Below are positions 1-11,027 of a DNA stretch of 64,000 bases, piece by piece. The notes beneath the pieces are model-generated. The model was not told the DNA's origin. It saw nothing but the letters and a program-made list of their open reading frames with translations, and searched no databases. Where the stretch lies: contig JAUKTV010000002.1 of assembly GCA_030549205.1 (NCBI GenBank), forward strand, positions 2,852,001 through 2,916,000, read 5' to 3'. The DNA is from Apiosordaria backusii. Taxonomy: Eukaryota > Ascomycota > Sordariomycetes > Sordariales > Lasiosphaeriaceae. Position 1 is the stretch's first letter. The number at the start of each line of letters is the position of its first letter. A program made the translations under genes and the position numbers.

Positions 1-1254
1 AGTATCCACTCGAGCTTCATAGGAGCAAGGTCAGGAGACTTTGCTGGTGGCATAGGGAAGCTTCAGAGCTCACGGCTTTTATCCAGTCCACCAGCACCGC
101 CGTCTCGAATACGGTCAAGACGATGAGTGTAACCATGATCTCAACCAAACGTTCGAACTGGACGGGTCCACCGTTTTTTATTTGCTTCTTCTTCCCTGCC
201 TAGGGCGCCGTTGATAAGGCAGCGTTAACCCCGCAGTTTCCGCGACGTTCATGTGTACACTAGCACGACCCCGCCAGCCGGCGCAACCCGTGCGAGAAAA
301 AAAATCAACAGGCTGTGTAGCGTGCCATTGCGGTGTTTCGGTATCAGGCGCTAGCGGTGTCTAATGCGAAACGAGCTGCCGAAAACAGTGGTCAATTGGA
401 GCTCAATGGCGAGAGGTGGCTGGCAAAAAGCTCTGGTGAATGCCGAGCTTCGAGTTCCTTCACCTTGATTTGTGAGCTCAACGTCGTAGTGGTCTGTGCT
501 TTGTGATCGTTCTCGAAAGAGAGTGGGGCTTGTTTCCGCCTCATCCCAACTTCGATGCAAGTGGGGCCCAAGCTAGCTCCAAGAGCATTCACTGCTGCTG
601 GAAGAGCATTCACTGCTGCTGGAAAAAAGCTTAAGAAACTCCCATCCTGTCCAGGGCAAGGCTTTTCAGCTGTAGCTTCGACAAAATAAAAAGAACAACT
701 TCTCTCTCCTTCGTAGAGAAACAGCGACAACACAAACCAGCAGCTGACTGGTATTATCCTCAAGGTATGCAAAACAATATCCATCCAGGAATGCCTGTTG
801 CCGCGGGGTTTCTCTTTTTTCATGCCGGATTGGCGAGGAGGGGGGGGCAAAACAGGGCTTGACCCTCCCATGTCAGTCGCATCAGCCGACGCACAAGTGG
901 CAGGGGCCAATAGAGGGGCACCAAATCCACCAAATCCACCAAATCGATATCATGCTGCCCCACCATTGTTACCCCTCCACCTTCCCCTCCCCCATCGCTT
1001 TTTTACTTTTTTCTCTCCCTCACAGAAGGCTTCGCATCCCACCGCCTCTGCTTTTCTCAACCCTTCTCTGCTTTTTGTGGTCTGGGCTGATAGCTGATCC
1101 ACTGAAGCAGAACTACAGGACCCTGGTTAGCCGACTCTCGGGTTTGCTCGACCAACTCTAGGGAAGAAAATTTCTCTGCTCGCGGAGTTTCTTCACCTCG
1201 ACACCATCAACCCAAAAAACCCATTTCTAGGAGGTACTCGTCAATACCGCCAAG
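1..1254. promoter_or_regulatory. Upstream region and probable leader of the eEF2 gene
   Basis: No gene is supported here; the open frames lack domain-like sequence. The last 300 bases before the eEF2 start are strongly pyrimidine-rich (about 950-1075 and 1180-1230), as is usual for promoters and leaders of highly expressed fungal genes, and tctctccctcacag at about 1013-1025 could be a splice acceptor of an intron in the leader. A perfect 21-bp tandem duplication lies at 581-622 and a 9-bp aaatccacc repeat at about 921-947. Confidence 0.4.
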
Positions 1255-4174
1255 ATGGTCAAGTAAGTACCTCTTCTTTGCCAGCATCACCTCTACTCGT
1301 CTTCGTCGCTTCGAGAGCATGTCGTCGACGTCCTCTTTGTCCTCCGCCATCGATGCGCGCGCCCTTCATTACCCCGCCCGGAGATAAGGGAAGACGGACA
1401 GAGCAGAGGTGCTGCACGACACATTGATGATGGCGATGATGTTAACCATGGCCTCTCTACAGCTTCACGATCGAGGAGATCCGTGCCTTGATGGGTAAGT
1501 CCTTCCTCTCTTCAATGAGCTTGTTGGCGCAATCTCGAATATCATGCTGACCCTCCTCCAGACAAGCCCACGAATGTGCGCAACATGTCCGTCATTGCGC
1601 ACGTCGATCACGGCAAGTCCACCCTGACCGACTCTCTGCTGGCCAAGGCTGGTATTATCTCCTCGGGAAAGGCCGGTGAGGCTCGTGCGACGGATACCAG
1701 ACAAGACGAGCAAGAACGTGGTATCACCATCAAGTCCACTGCCATCTCTCTCTACGGTACCCTGCCCGATGCGGAGGATATCAAGGACATTGTTGGCCAG
1801 AAGACCGACGGTTAGTACTTGCCCATCATCCCTGCTTGTTTCGGCCACAAAATACTGACGATTGGCGCAGGCATGGATTTCTTGATCAACTTGATCGACT
1901 CGCCCGGTCACGTTGATTTCTCTTCCGAAGTCACTGCCGCTCTCCGTGTCACCGACGGTGCTCTCGTCGTCGTCGACACCGTCGAGGGTGTGTGCGTCCA
2001 GACCGAGACTGTGCTTCGCCAGGCTCTCGGTGAGCGCATCAAGCCCGTTATCATCATCAACAAGGTCGATCGTGCCCTTCTCGAGCTCCAGGTCTCCAAG
2101 GAGGATCTTTACCAGTCCTTCTCCCGTACCATCGAGTCCGTCAACGTCATTATCTCCACCTACTTCGACAAGTCGCTAGGTGATGTCCAGGTCTACCCCG
2201 ACAAGGGCACCGTCGCTTTCGGTTCCGGTCTTCACGGCTGGGCTTTCACCATCCGCCAGTTCGCCACTCGCTACGCCAAGAAGTTCGGTGTCGACCGCAA
2301 CAAGATGATGGAGCGTCTCTGGGGCGACAACTACTTCAACCCCAAGACCAAGAAGTGGACCAAGAACGGCACTTACGAGAACCAGCAGCTCGAGCGTGCT
2401 TTCTGCCAGTTCATCTTGGATCCCATCTTCAAGATCTTTTCCGCCGTCATGAACTTCAAGAAGGAGGAGGTCACTACTCTCCTCGAGAAGCTCAACCTCA
2501 AGCTCAACGCTGAGGACCGTGAGAAGGAGGGCAAGCAGCTCCTCAAGGCTGTGATGCGCACTTTCCTTCCCGCTGCCGACTGCTTGTTGGAGATGATGAT
2601 TCTTCACCTTCCTTCCCCCGTCACTGCCCAGAAGTACCGTATGGAGTCTCTGTACGAAGGTCCCCCTGATGACGAGGCTGCCATCGGTATCCGTGACTGC
2701 GACCCCAAGGGTCCTCTCATGCTTTACGTCTCCAAGATGGTGCCCACTTCCGATAAGGGTCGTTTCTACGCTTTCGGTCGTGTCTTCTCCGGTACCGTCC
2801 GCTCCGGTCTCAAGGTCCGCATCCAGGGCCCCAACTACACCCCCGGCAAGAAGGATGATCTCTTCATCAAGGCTATTCAGCGTACCGTCCTCATGATGGG
2901 TGGCAAGGTCGAGCCCATCGATGATATGCCCGCTGGTAACATTGTCGGCTTGGTTGGTGTTGATCAGTTCTTGCTCAAGTCTGGTACCCTCACCACCATC
3001 GACACCGCCCACAACCTCAAGGTCATGAAGTTCTCCGTCTCCCCCGTCGTGCAGCGCTCCGTCCAGGTCAAGAACGCCCAGGATCTTCCCAAGCTCGTCG
3101 AAGGTCTCAAGCGTCTCTCCAAGTCCGATCCTTGCGTCCTTACCATGACCAACGAGTCCGGTGAGCACGTCGTTGCTGGTGCTGGTGAGCTCCATCTCGA
3201 GATTTGCTTGAAGGATCTCGAGGAGGACCACGCTGGTGTCCCTCTGATCATCTCCGACCCCGTCGTCCAGTACCGCGAGTCCGTCACTGGCAAGTCCAGC
3301 ATCACCGCTCTCTCCAAGTCCCCCAACAAGCACAACCGTCTCTACATGGTTGCTGAGCCCATTGCGGAGGAGCTTGCCGGTGCCATCGAGGGTGGCAAGG
3401 TCAGCCCCCGTGACGATTTCAAGGCTCGTGCCCGTGTCCTTGCTGATGACTTCGGCTGGGATGTCACCGATGCCCGCAAGATCTGGGCTTTCGGTCCCGA
3501 TGGCAACGGTGCCAACTTGCTCGTCGACCAGACCAAGGCCGTCCAGTACCTCAACGAAATCAAGGACTCCGTCGTCTCTGGTTTCCAGTGGGCCACCCGT
3601 GAGGGTCCCGTTGCTGAGGAGCCCATGCGCAACATCCGCTTCAACATCCTTGATGTTACCCTCCACGCTGATGCTATCCATCGTGGTGGCGGTCAGATCA
3701 TCCCCACTGCTCGTCGTGTCCTGTACGCTGCTGCTCTTCTTGCCGAGCCCGCGCTTCTCGAGCCCGTCTTCTTGGTCGAGATCCAGGTTCCCGAGCAAGC
3801 CATGGGTGGTGTCTACGGTGTCCTTACCCGCCGCAGAGGTCACGTCTTCAACGAGGAGCAGCGTCCCGGTACTCCTCTCTTCACCATCAAGGCCTACCTC
3901 CCCGTCATGGAGTCTTTCGGTTTCAACGCCGATCTTCGCCAGGGTACTGGCGGCCAGGCTTTCCCTCAGTCCGTCTTCGACCATTGGCAGCTCTTCCCCG
4001 GTGGCAACCCCATCGATGCCACCTCCAAGTCCGGCCAGCTCGTCCAGGTCATGCGCAAGCGCAAGGGTCTCAAGGTCGAGGTTCCCGGCGTCGACAACGT
4101 AAGTTTAATTTGGGCTACCCTCCTACTCTTGAATCTGTGGCTAACAACTCCTCTAGTACTACGACAAGCTTTAA
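1255..4174 (+). CDS. eft2: Translation elongation factor 2 (eEF2)
   Basis: eEF2 is the cytosolic GTPase that moves the ribosome by one codon. Five exons are inferred: 1255-1262, 1463-1494, 1562-1810, 1871-4098 and 4157-4174, giving 844 residues, the normal family length. The start MVNFTIEEIRALMDKPTNVR is rebuilt across two tiny 5' exons. Visible motifs are the G1 loop AHVDHGKST, the switch region with ERGITIKS, DSPGHVDF (G3), NKVD (G4), the domain II-V sequence and the ending YYDKL. The loop LHADAIHRGG carries the histidine (codon at 3679-3681) that is modified to diphthamide, the known target of ADP-ribosylating toxins. Codon use is heavily C-ending, unlike the weaker bias of most neighbours, as expected for a very highly expressed gene. 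A long open frame on the opposite strand (2176-3984) is a shadow of this bias. Identification is certain; the exon ends rest on GT-AG sites and phase. Confidence 0.97.
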
Positions 4175-4568
4175 ATGGTGCCTGCCGATTGGCACATGAC
4201 TCCTTTCCCTGTGTTCTCAGCGTGATGAAAAGTTGGGGCGCATGGTCAATGTCTGGCGGTTATGACCCTGGGCGTGGAAGGGGAGGCAAAGTTAGGAAGG
4301 ACGGTGGTGCAAAAAGCCAATTTCATAGAAGAAAGTTGATGGCACCAGATTTTTCCTTGCTATACTTTTGCTTTAGGCCCGTTTTAGTTACGTAGATATG
4401 AATTACTTGCATTGACAAAGAATTATGTTATGTCCATAGTGTTTTGAGTACATGAAGTGCTTTTTCATCTTGTCCTGAATGTTTGGATGAAAGATCCAAA
4501 TTAAAGGCATAGGCGCTCTGAGAATAGCAATGGTATCATTATCATGCTTATTTCCTGTCCTAACCACC
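4175..4568. other. 3' flank of eEF2, no gene seen
   Basis: AT-rich trailer after the eEF2 stop, up to the 5S rRNA gene. It probably holds the eEF2 3' untranslated region. No coding sequence is supported. Confidence 0.4.
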
Positions 4569-4688
4569 ACATACGACCATACCCAGCTGAAAATACGGCA
4601 TCCCGTCCGCTCTGCCCGAGTCAAACAGCTGATGGGCCGAATCAGTACTCAGGCGGGTGACCACTGGGGAATCCTCGGTGCTGTATGT
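4569..4688 (+). rRNA. 5S ribosomal RNA gene (dispersed copy)
   Basis: A 120-nt sequence with the hallmarks of fungal 5S rRNA. It begins ACATACGACCATA and ends GTGCTGTATGT, and these ends pair as helix I. The block ATCCCGTCCGCTCTGCCC (helix III/loop C) and the internal promoter region GGGCCGAATCAGTACTCAGG (box C) are at their expected places. CCCAGCTG near base 13 of the RNA pairs with CAGCTGATGGG near base 60, with a two-base bulge, forming helix II. The run TTTTT at 4688-4692 is a normal RNA polymerase III terminator. Neurospora and its relatives carry 5S genes as single scattered copies of several sequence types, and this copy resembles those families. It lies about 390 bp behind eEF2 on the same strand. 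Whether this copy is transcribed cannot be judged from sequence, but no disabling change is evident. Confidence 0.93.
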
Positions 4689-4692
4689 TTTT
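4688..4692 (+). terminator. RNA polymerase III terminator of the 5S gene
   Basis: Run of five T residues directly at the 3' end of the 5S sequence, followed by a second T-rich run (about 4694-4700). Confidence 0.75.
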
Positions 4693-5568
4693 CCTTTTTA
4701 ACTCTTTAATTTTATCTTTTGCTCTCTTAAGAGCTCTCCTTAACACTCACTCACTACCTAGATACCTACAAGCCTTCTTGTCTATCTTTTATCTTTTTGG
4801 GGGAGTTTAGATAAAATCTTGAAAAGCGAACCTTGTGTTATGCGAGGAGGCGGTGAGTATGTATAGGATTAATACAGATATGTAGTTGTGAGATAGTGAA
4901 CCTGGCTGGCTGTTTCGTTTCGGGGGGCTTGAGTGAGTTTGTATAGGTAGTCGTCAGTAATAGTTTAGCAAGGGAGTGAGTGTATCGACAAGTTGCAATG
5001 CTATGCTACTTGCCGCCGTGAGGAGAGTTCGTGTGCTATGCTATTTGTTGGTGAGGTACGTTGACTTGATGATGATGATGATGCCAGTCAAAAGGTAGGT
5101 AGGAGGCGGGTAGAGATGGATGGGTGGGTGGTTGGTTGATATATAAGCTCATTATCTCTGCTTTGTTTTCCTTGCCAGAAAAAGAATATGTGTGTTTTGT
5201 GTGAAAACTGCGGCGGTTACTTTAGAGGGTTTCTTCTGTGTCATGTTGGTTGTTGTGTGTGTTGGTGATGAATGAGAATAAAATTGATCTTATTTACCTA
5301 TCTGGATTATTATCCCGTGAAGTAACCCCAAACAAAAGTTGAACTACCTATCCATTCCTAGTTTTGTCCTATCATTAACCAAAGCCTGACTGATGGTTTC
5401 CAAAAATTCCTTCGCCAAAAGTAGTTCTCCACTGTTGAATAAGAGAGAATGTCTAATGACAACATTTGAACAGAGTGGTGCCTCTCTTTTTGTATTTGTC
5501 TAAATGGAATTCTTCTGGTCTTTTCCTAGGTTTACCGCCAATGTTGCAGTGATGGTGATATATGTTCC
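4693..5568. other. Intergenic stretch between the 5S gene and the ATOS-type gene
   Basis: Low-complexity GT/AT-rich DNA with a short GATGAT run at about 5069-5083. It probably holds the 3' untranslated region of the minus-strand gene that ends at 5569. No gene is seen. Confidence 0.4.
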
Positions 5569-7980
5569 TCATGCCAACTCCAAGTCTGGTTGTTGTGACG
5601 GCGGCTGTTGTCGCTCCCCCAACGACCTCAACCTCTTTGACAAGAGACCCTCCGAGGCAGTGCCCCCCGTTGTGCCGTTGGTCAGAGACGATGACATGAA
5701 CGCGTTACCTCCGTAGCCAATATCGCCTTTGCTGAGTTTATCGTAGCTTGACGCTGCCAGGCCGGTCATGTGGACGCCAGACATGGGTGACAGATCCTCA
5801 GGGGCTCGAGTCGCTTGCATATGGGGTCGAGAGTTTGTGGTTTGTGTTTGTTGATTGAAAAGCATTGATGGCGTTGATGGGACCGATTGCGGGAGACTGT
5901 TTGGTGTGTTTTGAAATGTGTTGAACGGCGGTGGCGGGTGCTGAAAATGCTGCTGCTGCTGAGCTAGTTGTGTCCCCAGTGCAAAACCAGCACTCCGTCT
6001 TCTCGAGGCGTGTTCAGCGGCCAGCGTTGCCCCTGGCCCCGTGACGTTGGTGTTTATGTGAGGAGGGTGCATCACTCTCACGGGTTTATACGGCGAGAAC
6101 CGCGGATCGGGGTGTGTAATTTCATTTCGGAGCTTCTCTTTGCCGTCAGGCACCCTGTTGGCAAATACCACGCGAATGGATTTGTAGAGGTAGTACCGTC
6201 CTTTAGATGGGCAGCAGATGTGTAAGTGGACGAGGTAGCGGAGGGTTGCCCGGTCGGTTCCCAGCGTGTTTGGGTCAGCGGTCTTGATGTCAGGCACTTT
6301 TGTTTCGAGGATGGGGCCTGCCGAGTAGCTTCTCTGGCGTATGAACGTTTTGGTACCTGGTTCCATGCCTGCTAGGTCGTAGGGGATAAGGAATAGTTTG
6401 ACGGCTGTTTTGTTTTGGTTTTTGATAATGATTTGAAGCTGCCCCTTTTCTGGTATGCGGTATCGCCCTCCTAGAGGAGCTTTGGGGGATCTTGAACGCC
6501 TTTTTTGCTTTGTTGCTGTGCGAGAACTCCCTCCCTCCGAGAGCTCACCTGCGTCATCCTGAACTAAGGCCCCGTCTTCTGGGGTAATTTTACGCTCTGG
6601 GTATCTCGACTGTAGTTTCCGCTTTGCCCGTTGCCCTTCATCCGGGTTTGTGAGCCCATTTTCGAGATCGATATTTCCCACATACGGGCTTGGACCGTCG
6701 TCTGTTTTGCTTCTCCCGTGGGAGGTACTGGCGTAGCTGTAAAAGACAGCGGAGAACGGCAAGGTCACATGCGACGGGCAACGAAGACTAGCCTTGCAGT
6801 TCCCCAGACCAAGGACTCCGATCTGAGCCATGAACTCCAAAGGTTTGGATGGGGTCGTCGACATACGACCCCTTAGAATACTCTCTTCGTATGACCCAAC
6901 TAGCGACGCGTGGTGTAGTGGTGACGCCTCTGAGTTTAATGACGGCCGTCTTGAGCTCCATGGTGTGGGCGGCTGTGGCGAGGAACCGGCAAAAGAGAAG
7001 ACGGGGGTCGAATTAAGAGATCGCCGAGGCTGGTGTGCTTGATATGGGTGGCTGCCTTCACGACGTGGAGGCACTTGTCTACGGCCAGCGACATTGTTGA
7101 AAGGGGATGGACCAAAATTGAGTGTATGCCTCCGTGGGCTTGCCCGTGGGCTACTTGAGGCAATATTAATGCTGTTAAGGGGCAAGGTCAAGTCAATATC
7201 CTCGTTGATTTCTGACTGGACAAGCGGACTTGTTGGCGGCTTGTAGACAAAACTCGATGACAGAGATGAGCTTAGTGAGGGCGTTCCTGGCGTGCCGAAC
7301 GCCTCCTTGCGGTAATTTGCTGCAGCGCTCCCGTAATTAAAAGGGTTGAAATCTCTGGGTGGTGACGTCCCGATCCATGAAGCATCATTGGGCGGCTCGA
7401 AGTGGTCATGATGACTACGCCTGACTTCCTTTTCTACCTCGTCAGGAGATAGCTCCTGTGGCGTGAAATTGCCGCTATGGAGAGCGGATCGGGGCCTTTC
7501 GATGTTCAGACCCTCATGAAGTCGTGTCTCAGATTGCAAGCCGATCACATCTTCGTCCTTTCTCTCGGGTGTTATGGTAGGGGGAGGCAGTAGCCCAGGT
7601 GACATAGAAGTGGGTGCGGGTGGTGTACGAGGCGGTGATGGTCTCTTGTCCTGCTGGAACAACGATTCCAGATGGCGATTCGGGACCCAGGTAGGGCTTT
7701 CTCCTCTCTTGATACGTTCAATCAACTCAGCGCGATCGGATACAGCATGTGATGGCGGCTCAGGCGTGGTCGACTTGAGAGGAAGGGGAGGACTATCCGG
7801 TACAGGTCCCTCGCAGAGATCGGTTCTGATGCTTTCTTCTGACAATTTTCTGCTCAGTGATCTATTCACACCCGGCTGCAACTGCATAGGAATCGTTGTC
7901 GTAAACTCATCATCCACATGATCCAACACATCGGGCACAGCGTCATGCTGGCCCGCGTCGTCTTCTCGCAACATAGGCAT
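5569..7980 (-). CDS. ATOS/FAM214-like protein (DUF4210 and meiotic chromosome segregation domains)
   Basis: An uninterrupted 803-residue frame. Two conserved blocks are recognisable. The first, around residues 360-430, contains SYEESILRGRMSTTPSKPLE and IGVLGLGNCKASLRCPSHV and matches the Atos-like conserved domain (DUF4210, Pfam PF13915). The second, around residues 505-630, contains YRIPEKGQLQIIIKNQNKTA and KTFIRQRSYSAGP and matches the 'chromosome segregation during meiosis' domain (PF13889). The rest is serine/proline-rich and disordered, with a glutamine stretch near the C terminus. Animal relatives (Atossa, FAM214A/B) act in the nucleus and affect transcription; a fission-yeast relative was linked to meiotic chromosome segregation. 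The fungal role is not established. The ATG at 7980-7978 is the first in frame. The upstream region it shares with the divergent FYV7 gene is interrupted by the transposon. Confidence 0.9.
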   Translation of the reverse strand: MPMLREDDAGQHDAVPDVLDHVDDEFTTTIPMQLQPGVNRSLSRKLSEESIRTDLCEGPVPDSPPLPLKSTTPEPPSHAVSDRAELIERIKRGESPTWVPNRHLESLFQQDKRPSPPRTPPAPTSMSPGLLPPPTITPERKDEDVIGLQSETRLHEGLNIERPRSALHSGNFTPQELSPDEVEKEVRRSHHDHFEPPNDASWIGTSPPRDFNPFNYGSAAANYRKEAFGTPGTPSLSSSLSSSFVYKPPTSPLVQSEINEDIDLTLPLNSINIASSSPRASPRRHTLNFGPSPFNNVAGRRQVPPRREGSHPYQAHQPRRSLNSTPVFSFAGSSPQPPTPWSSRRPSLNSEASPLHHASLVGSYEESILRGRMSTTPSKPLEFMAQIGVLGLGNCKASLRCPSHVTLPFSAVFYSYASTSHGRSKTDDGPSPYVGNIDLENGLTNPDEGQRAKRKLQSRYPERKITPEDGALVQDDAGELSEGGSSRTATKQKRRSRSPKAPLGGRYRIPEKGQLQIIIKNQNKTAVKLFLIPYDLAGMEPGTKTFIRQRSYSAGPILETKVPDIKTADPNTLGTDRATLRYLVHLHICCPSKGRYYLYKSIRVVFANRVPDGKEKLRNEITHPDPRFSPYKPVRVMHPPHINTNVTGPGATLAAEHASRRRSAGFALGTQLAQQQQHFQHPPPPFNTFQNTPNSLPQSVPSTPSMLFNQQTQTTNSRPHMQATRAPEDLSPMSGVHMTGLAASSYDKLSKGDIGYGGNAFMSSSLTNGTTGGTASEGLLSKRLRSLGERQQPPSQQPDLELA

Positions 7981-9077
7981 GATAATGGACTTTCAAGGTG
8001 CCAGGCCGGACCACTCGAAGCGGATGATTGAAGCGTCGGGCCAACCCAGATGAGACGAGTAAAAGTTCCCGTCACCCTATGTCATTCAGGGCGCCCATGG
8101 CGTGGTCAGACCCAGGCACCGTGAGCTGCCTCTCTTCTCCACGCGAAGGCCTTTGCTTCCGCCTCTCAGCCGTGCGCTTTCAGCTTGAATGAGTTGGCTG
8201 TTGGCAAGCAAATAGTGATAACAGTTGTAGCACCGGAGTACAGGCCCGATGGGCAAGACAAGTATCAAAGAATCGGTTTGGTATGTGTCAAGCGTGAGAA
8301 TGGTTTGATGTTTGGGTGGAAGTGAAGGGTCTGAATGAATAATGACGAGTGGTAGCGAAATAAAGGTTGTGGCCCGAGTCAATCGATTCCTTATTTCCTA
8401 GTTTGAGCGCTGGGACGGCTGCTGTGCCTTGGGCAGGTGATTAAAGTCCAACAGGGGGTTGCAACAGCCGGGATGAAGCAAACAACTTTTCTCGATACGT
8501 GCAAAGGAACAATCCGGATCAAAGATGCGGTGATGAGTGAATGGTTCTGAGCTTCAGACGTTGCTTGATTCTCATGGTGACGGCAGGCCACATCAGGGGA
8601 CGCTAGACTAGGACCGGGCTTCTGTGGGCGGTTTAAGTACTCCGCAGCTCAGTGGGGGTTAGCGATGTGGACGAACAATGCCGGGCACATTCATGTAGTT
8701 TCTGTGGCGCTGGCATGCCCGATGCCCCCAGGGATTGTCGTGACTGCACTCGTCTTTAGTCCGACCAAGCAAGACCCGTGGCTATCGTGGCTGCTGAGTG
8801 AGGAAAAACAGCGAGAAAGAGGACGCCAAGTGGTTGGCCAACAGACATTCAAAACCAATGTGCGTCATCGCCACTCCTGGTCGCATGTCGGAGCCAAATG
8901 CCGCCCAGGGTGCCAGTCATCTTACCTTGTGTCTGAAACCCGACAACCCGACATCTTTTGCTGAAAGGAAACAACAGCCCATATCTGCCGTGCCCCTGCG
9001 GCATCTCCCATTCTTTGGTCCGCCTGATCAGTGCTGATTGATACCCGACAGTACAAAGAAGATGTGTTGGCTGTGAC
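7981..9077. promoter_or_regulatory. Upstream region of the ATOS-type gene
   Basis: About 1.1 kb of normal base composition between the ATOS start and the transposon. Short open frames on both strands look random. It presumably contains the promoter and leader of the minus-strand gene. Confidence 0.35.
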
Positions 9078-9079
9078 TA

Positions 9080-9186
9080 CCCGTGCCCAGAGACCGACCC
9101 ACTTATTTGGACCACGCAAGCAGGGCACCAATAAGTAGGTAGTTACTACCTATTTAGCCACATCACCTATTTAGCCACTTTTTTAA
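9080..9186 (+). repeat. Left terminal inverted repeat of the transposon
   Basis: Matches the reverse complement of 10921-11027 without gaps. The first 25 bases are identical. Most differences further in are T or A here where the right end has C or G, so this copy has been mutated by RIP while the right one has not. Confidence 0.9.
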
Positions 9187-9229
9187 ACCTTTGGTATTAA
9201 AACCTATGTAACCGCTTTAAACTACCACT

Positions 9230-10860
9230 TCTATCGCTAATTTCAGCCGGTTCGAGCCTTCCAGTAGTATGCTAAAGCCTTACTTCTTTAGCTGCTTCTT
9301 TCTAAGTCTTCTTATATAAGTTATATGCCTTAGTATTAGCGGCTTTTACTAGCTTATAAGCCTTAATAATAGCTTTATTGTCCTTTCTTTATACTATTTC
9401 CTTACCTTTAGCTACTATTAATATACCCTTTAATTAAAGCAATAACTGTTTTATTATCCAATAAGCTTTTATAACTGTAGCGGCTATTTTTATAGCTTTT
9501 AGGTCTTTTTTTATTTAGACTAATTCGGTAATAGTAATTAGTAAACTATAAATAAGCTAGTAAATGTTATAAGTAAGCTTTTTATTAAGGTCTTTAAATA
9601 TAGAATTTACTATTTTATTAGTTACTTAATTAATCTGCTTAAGAATGTAAGGTATATTAAAAGGTAAAGAAGGTAGGAAGTATAGTTATAGGGAAAGAGT
9701 TTTAAACTATATTTTTTAATGTAATTTATTAAATATAATAGAGGGATTTAATAGCTATATACTTATTTTACTAAAAGCTAAAAGAATAGTTATATATTTA
9801 AAGGCTTAAGTATATACCTCTTTAATTATAGTTAAGAATTTTAACTTAATAATATTTATTATACTGTTATAAATTAATACTTTTAAGGCTTTAATATGGT
9901 AGTGCTTAAATAGTTAAAAGTCTACTATATTAAGAGGTTAAAGAATATATATAAAATATAGTAGTAAACCGAAAGGAATAATGCTATTTTCTTTATAGTA
10001 CTTAATAAACTAAAAAGTATAGTAAAATCTATACTTATTAATAATAAGTAGATACTTTATACTTACTTAACTTTTTTTAAATGCTTATCCTAATACTTTA
10101 ATTAACTAAAGGATATTTTGTTATTTAAATAGCTAGTAAATAAGGTTATAAGGCAAGTCTTTAGCTTTAATTCTAACTATTTATACTATTATTTTATATA
10201 AAGTTAGACAGTTAAAATTAAAAAGGCCGAGTAAACCTACCTACTAGCCGATATAGCCTTAATTACTATTACTAACTTTCTATTCTTAAGAATAGTAAAG
10301 TAATAGGCTTTTTTATATTTAATAACAATAAACTAGTTCTTACCTACTTTTATTTAAAACCTAGTTTTATCTATATTCTATATATCCTTAAGCTAAATAC
10401 TATAGTTGGTAATAACGGCAGTAAGCTTTTAAAAGTAGCATTTAATAACTATTAGGTTCTTTAAGGTTTTCTACTTAATATAAATAGTTTTTTAACATTG
10501 CTTATAATAACTATAGCGTTTAATAAACTAAGTAGCCTAATTTAAGTTAACATATAGTAGATTAGTAACTTCAGTGCAATTATACTTTATAGTTAAAATC
10601 TAGTTTACTGCCTTTATAATAAATTTAGGCCGAACTGTTAAACTTATACTATTAAGACAATCGATATAGTTGTAAATTGCTATCTATTCTAGCCTATTTA
10701 GACAAAAGTATAATACTGGTTGTCCTTAGTAAGGTTTATAACTATTAAGATATAAGCAAAGTTAACTGCGTTTAAGGCTATAGTCTTATATAACGTATGC
10801 TACTAGTGTATCCAGGTTTTCTTCTATATATTAAAGAGCGGTTTGAATATTGGCTTCCAT
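9230..10860 (-). pseudogene. Decayed pogo/Fot1-type transposase
   Basis: On the minus strand a degraded transposase can be read through many stops. It begins MEANIQTAL at 10860, which fits the N-terminal psq-type DNA-binding helix. Around 10400-10200 the frame reads approximately DI-NIDKTRF-IKVGKN followed by KKAYYFTILKNRKLVIVIKA and ISASR, matching the start of the DDE_1 catalytic domain of pogo/Fot1 transposases (family pattern: first catalytic Asp in a DETG-type motif, then ENRE and ISA). The C-terminal part near 9240-9400 is lysine/alanine-rich as in relatives. The C-to-T and G-to-A changes created the stops (TGG and CAA/CAG to TAG/TAA). The borders given are approximate. Confidence 0.8.
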
Positions 10861-10920
10861 TTTTTAACAGTAAAAAAAGCGTCGTTTTTGGTGGAATTGG
10901 CACGAAAAGGCTCGAATAGT

Positions 10921-11027
10921 TCGAAAAAGTGGCTAAATGGGTGGTGTGGCTAAATGGGTGGTGACCACCCACTTGAGGGTGCCCTGCTTGCGTGGTCCCG
11001 AAAAGTGGGTCGGTCTCTGGGCACGGG
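10921..11027 (-). repeat. Right terminal inverted repeat of the transposon (unmutated)
   Basis: The better-preserved end. Besides the shared outer 25 bp it carries a perfect palindrome GGTGGTGACCACC-type core near 10960-10973 and two tandem copies of a 17-bp unit containing GGCTAAATGGGTGGTG (about 10930-10963), which are likely transposase binding sites. This sequence approximates the active form of the element. Confidence 0.88.

Larger units (their letters stand above)
9080..11027 (-). mobile_element. RIP-mutated Fot1/pogo-type (Tc1-mariner superfamily) DNA transposon
   Basis: A complete 1,948-bp element bounded by TA target-site copies (9078-9079 and 11028-11029). Both ends begin CCCGTGCCCAGAGACCGACC and form inverted repeats of about 107 bp that align without gaps. 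The interior is extremely AT-rich and full of TA dinucleotides, against GC-rich surroundings, as expected after repeat-induced point mutation. The length, the TA target and the decayed transposase fit the Fot1/pogo group; the best-known Fot1 element is of nearly the same size. It sits between the divergent ATOS and FYV7 genes, about 1.1 kb and 210 bp from their starts. The element cannot move by itself because its transposase frame has many stops. Confidence 0.93.

Noticed and set aside
1263..1462. Possible C/D snoRNA in the first eEF2 intron (TGATGA-like words near 1424-1440)
   Set aside because: No convincing D box, terminal stem or guide arrangement was found.
2176..3984. 602-codon open frame on the minus strand across eEF2
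   Set aside because: It is the antisense shadow of the strongly C-ending codons of eEF2 and has no domain of its own.
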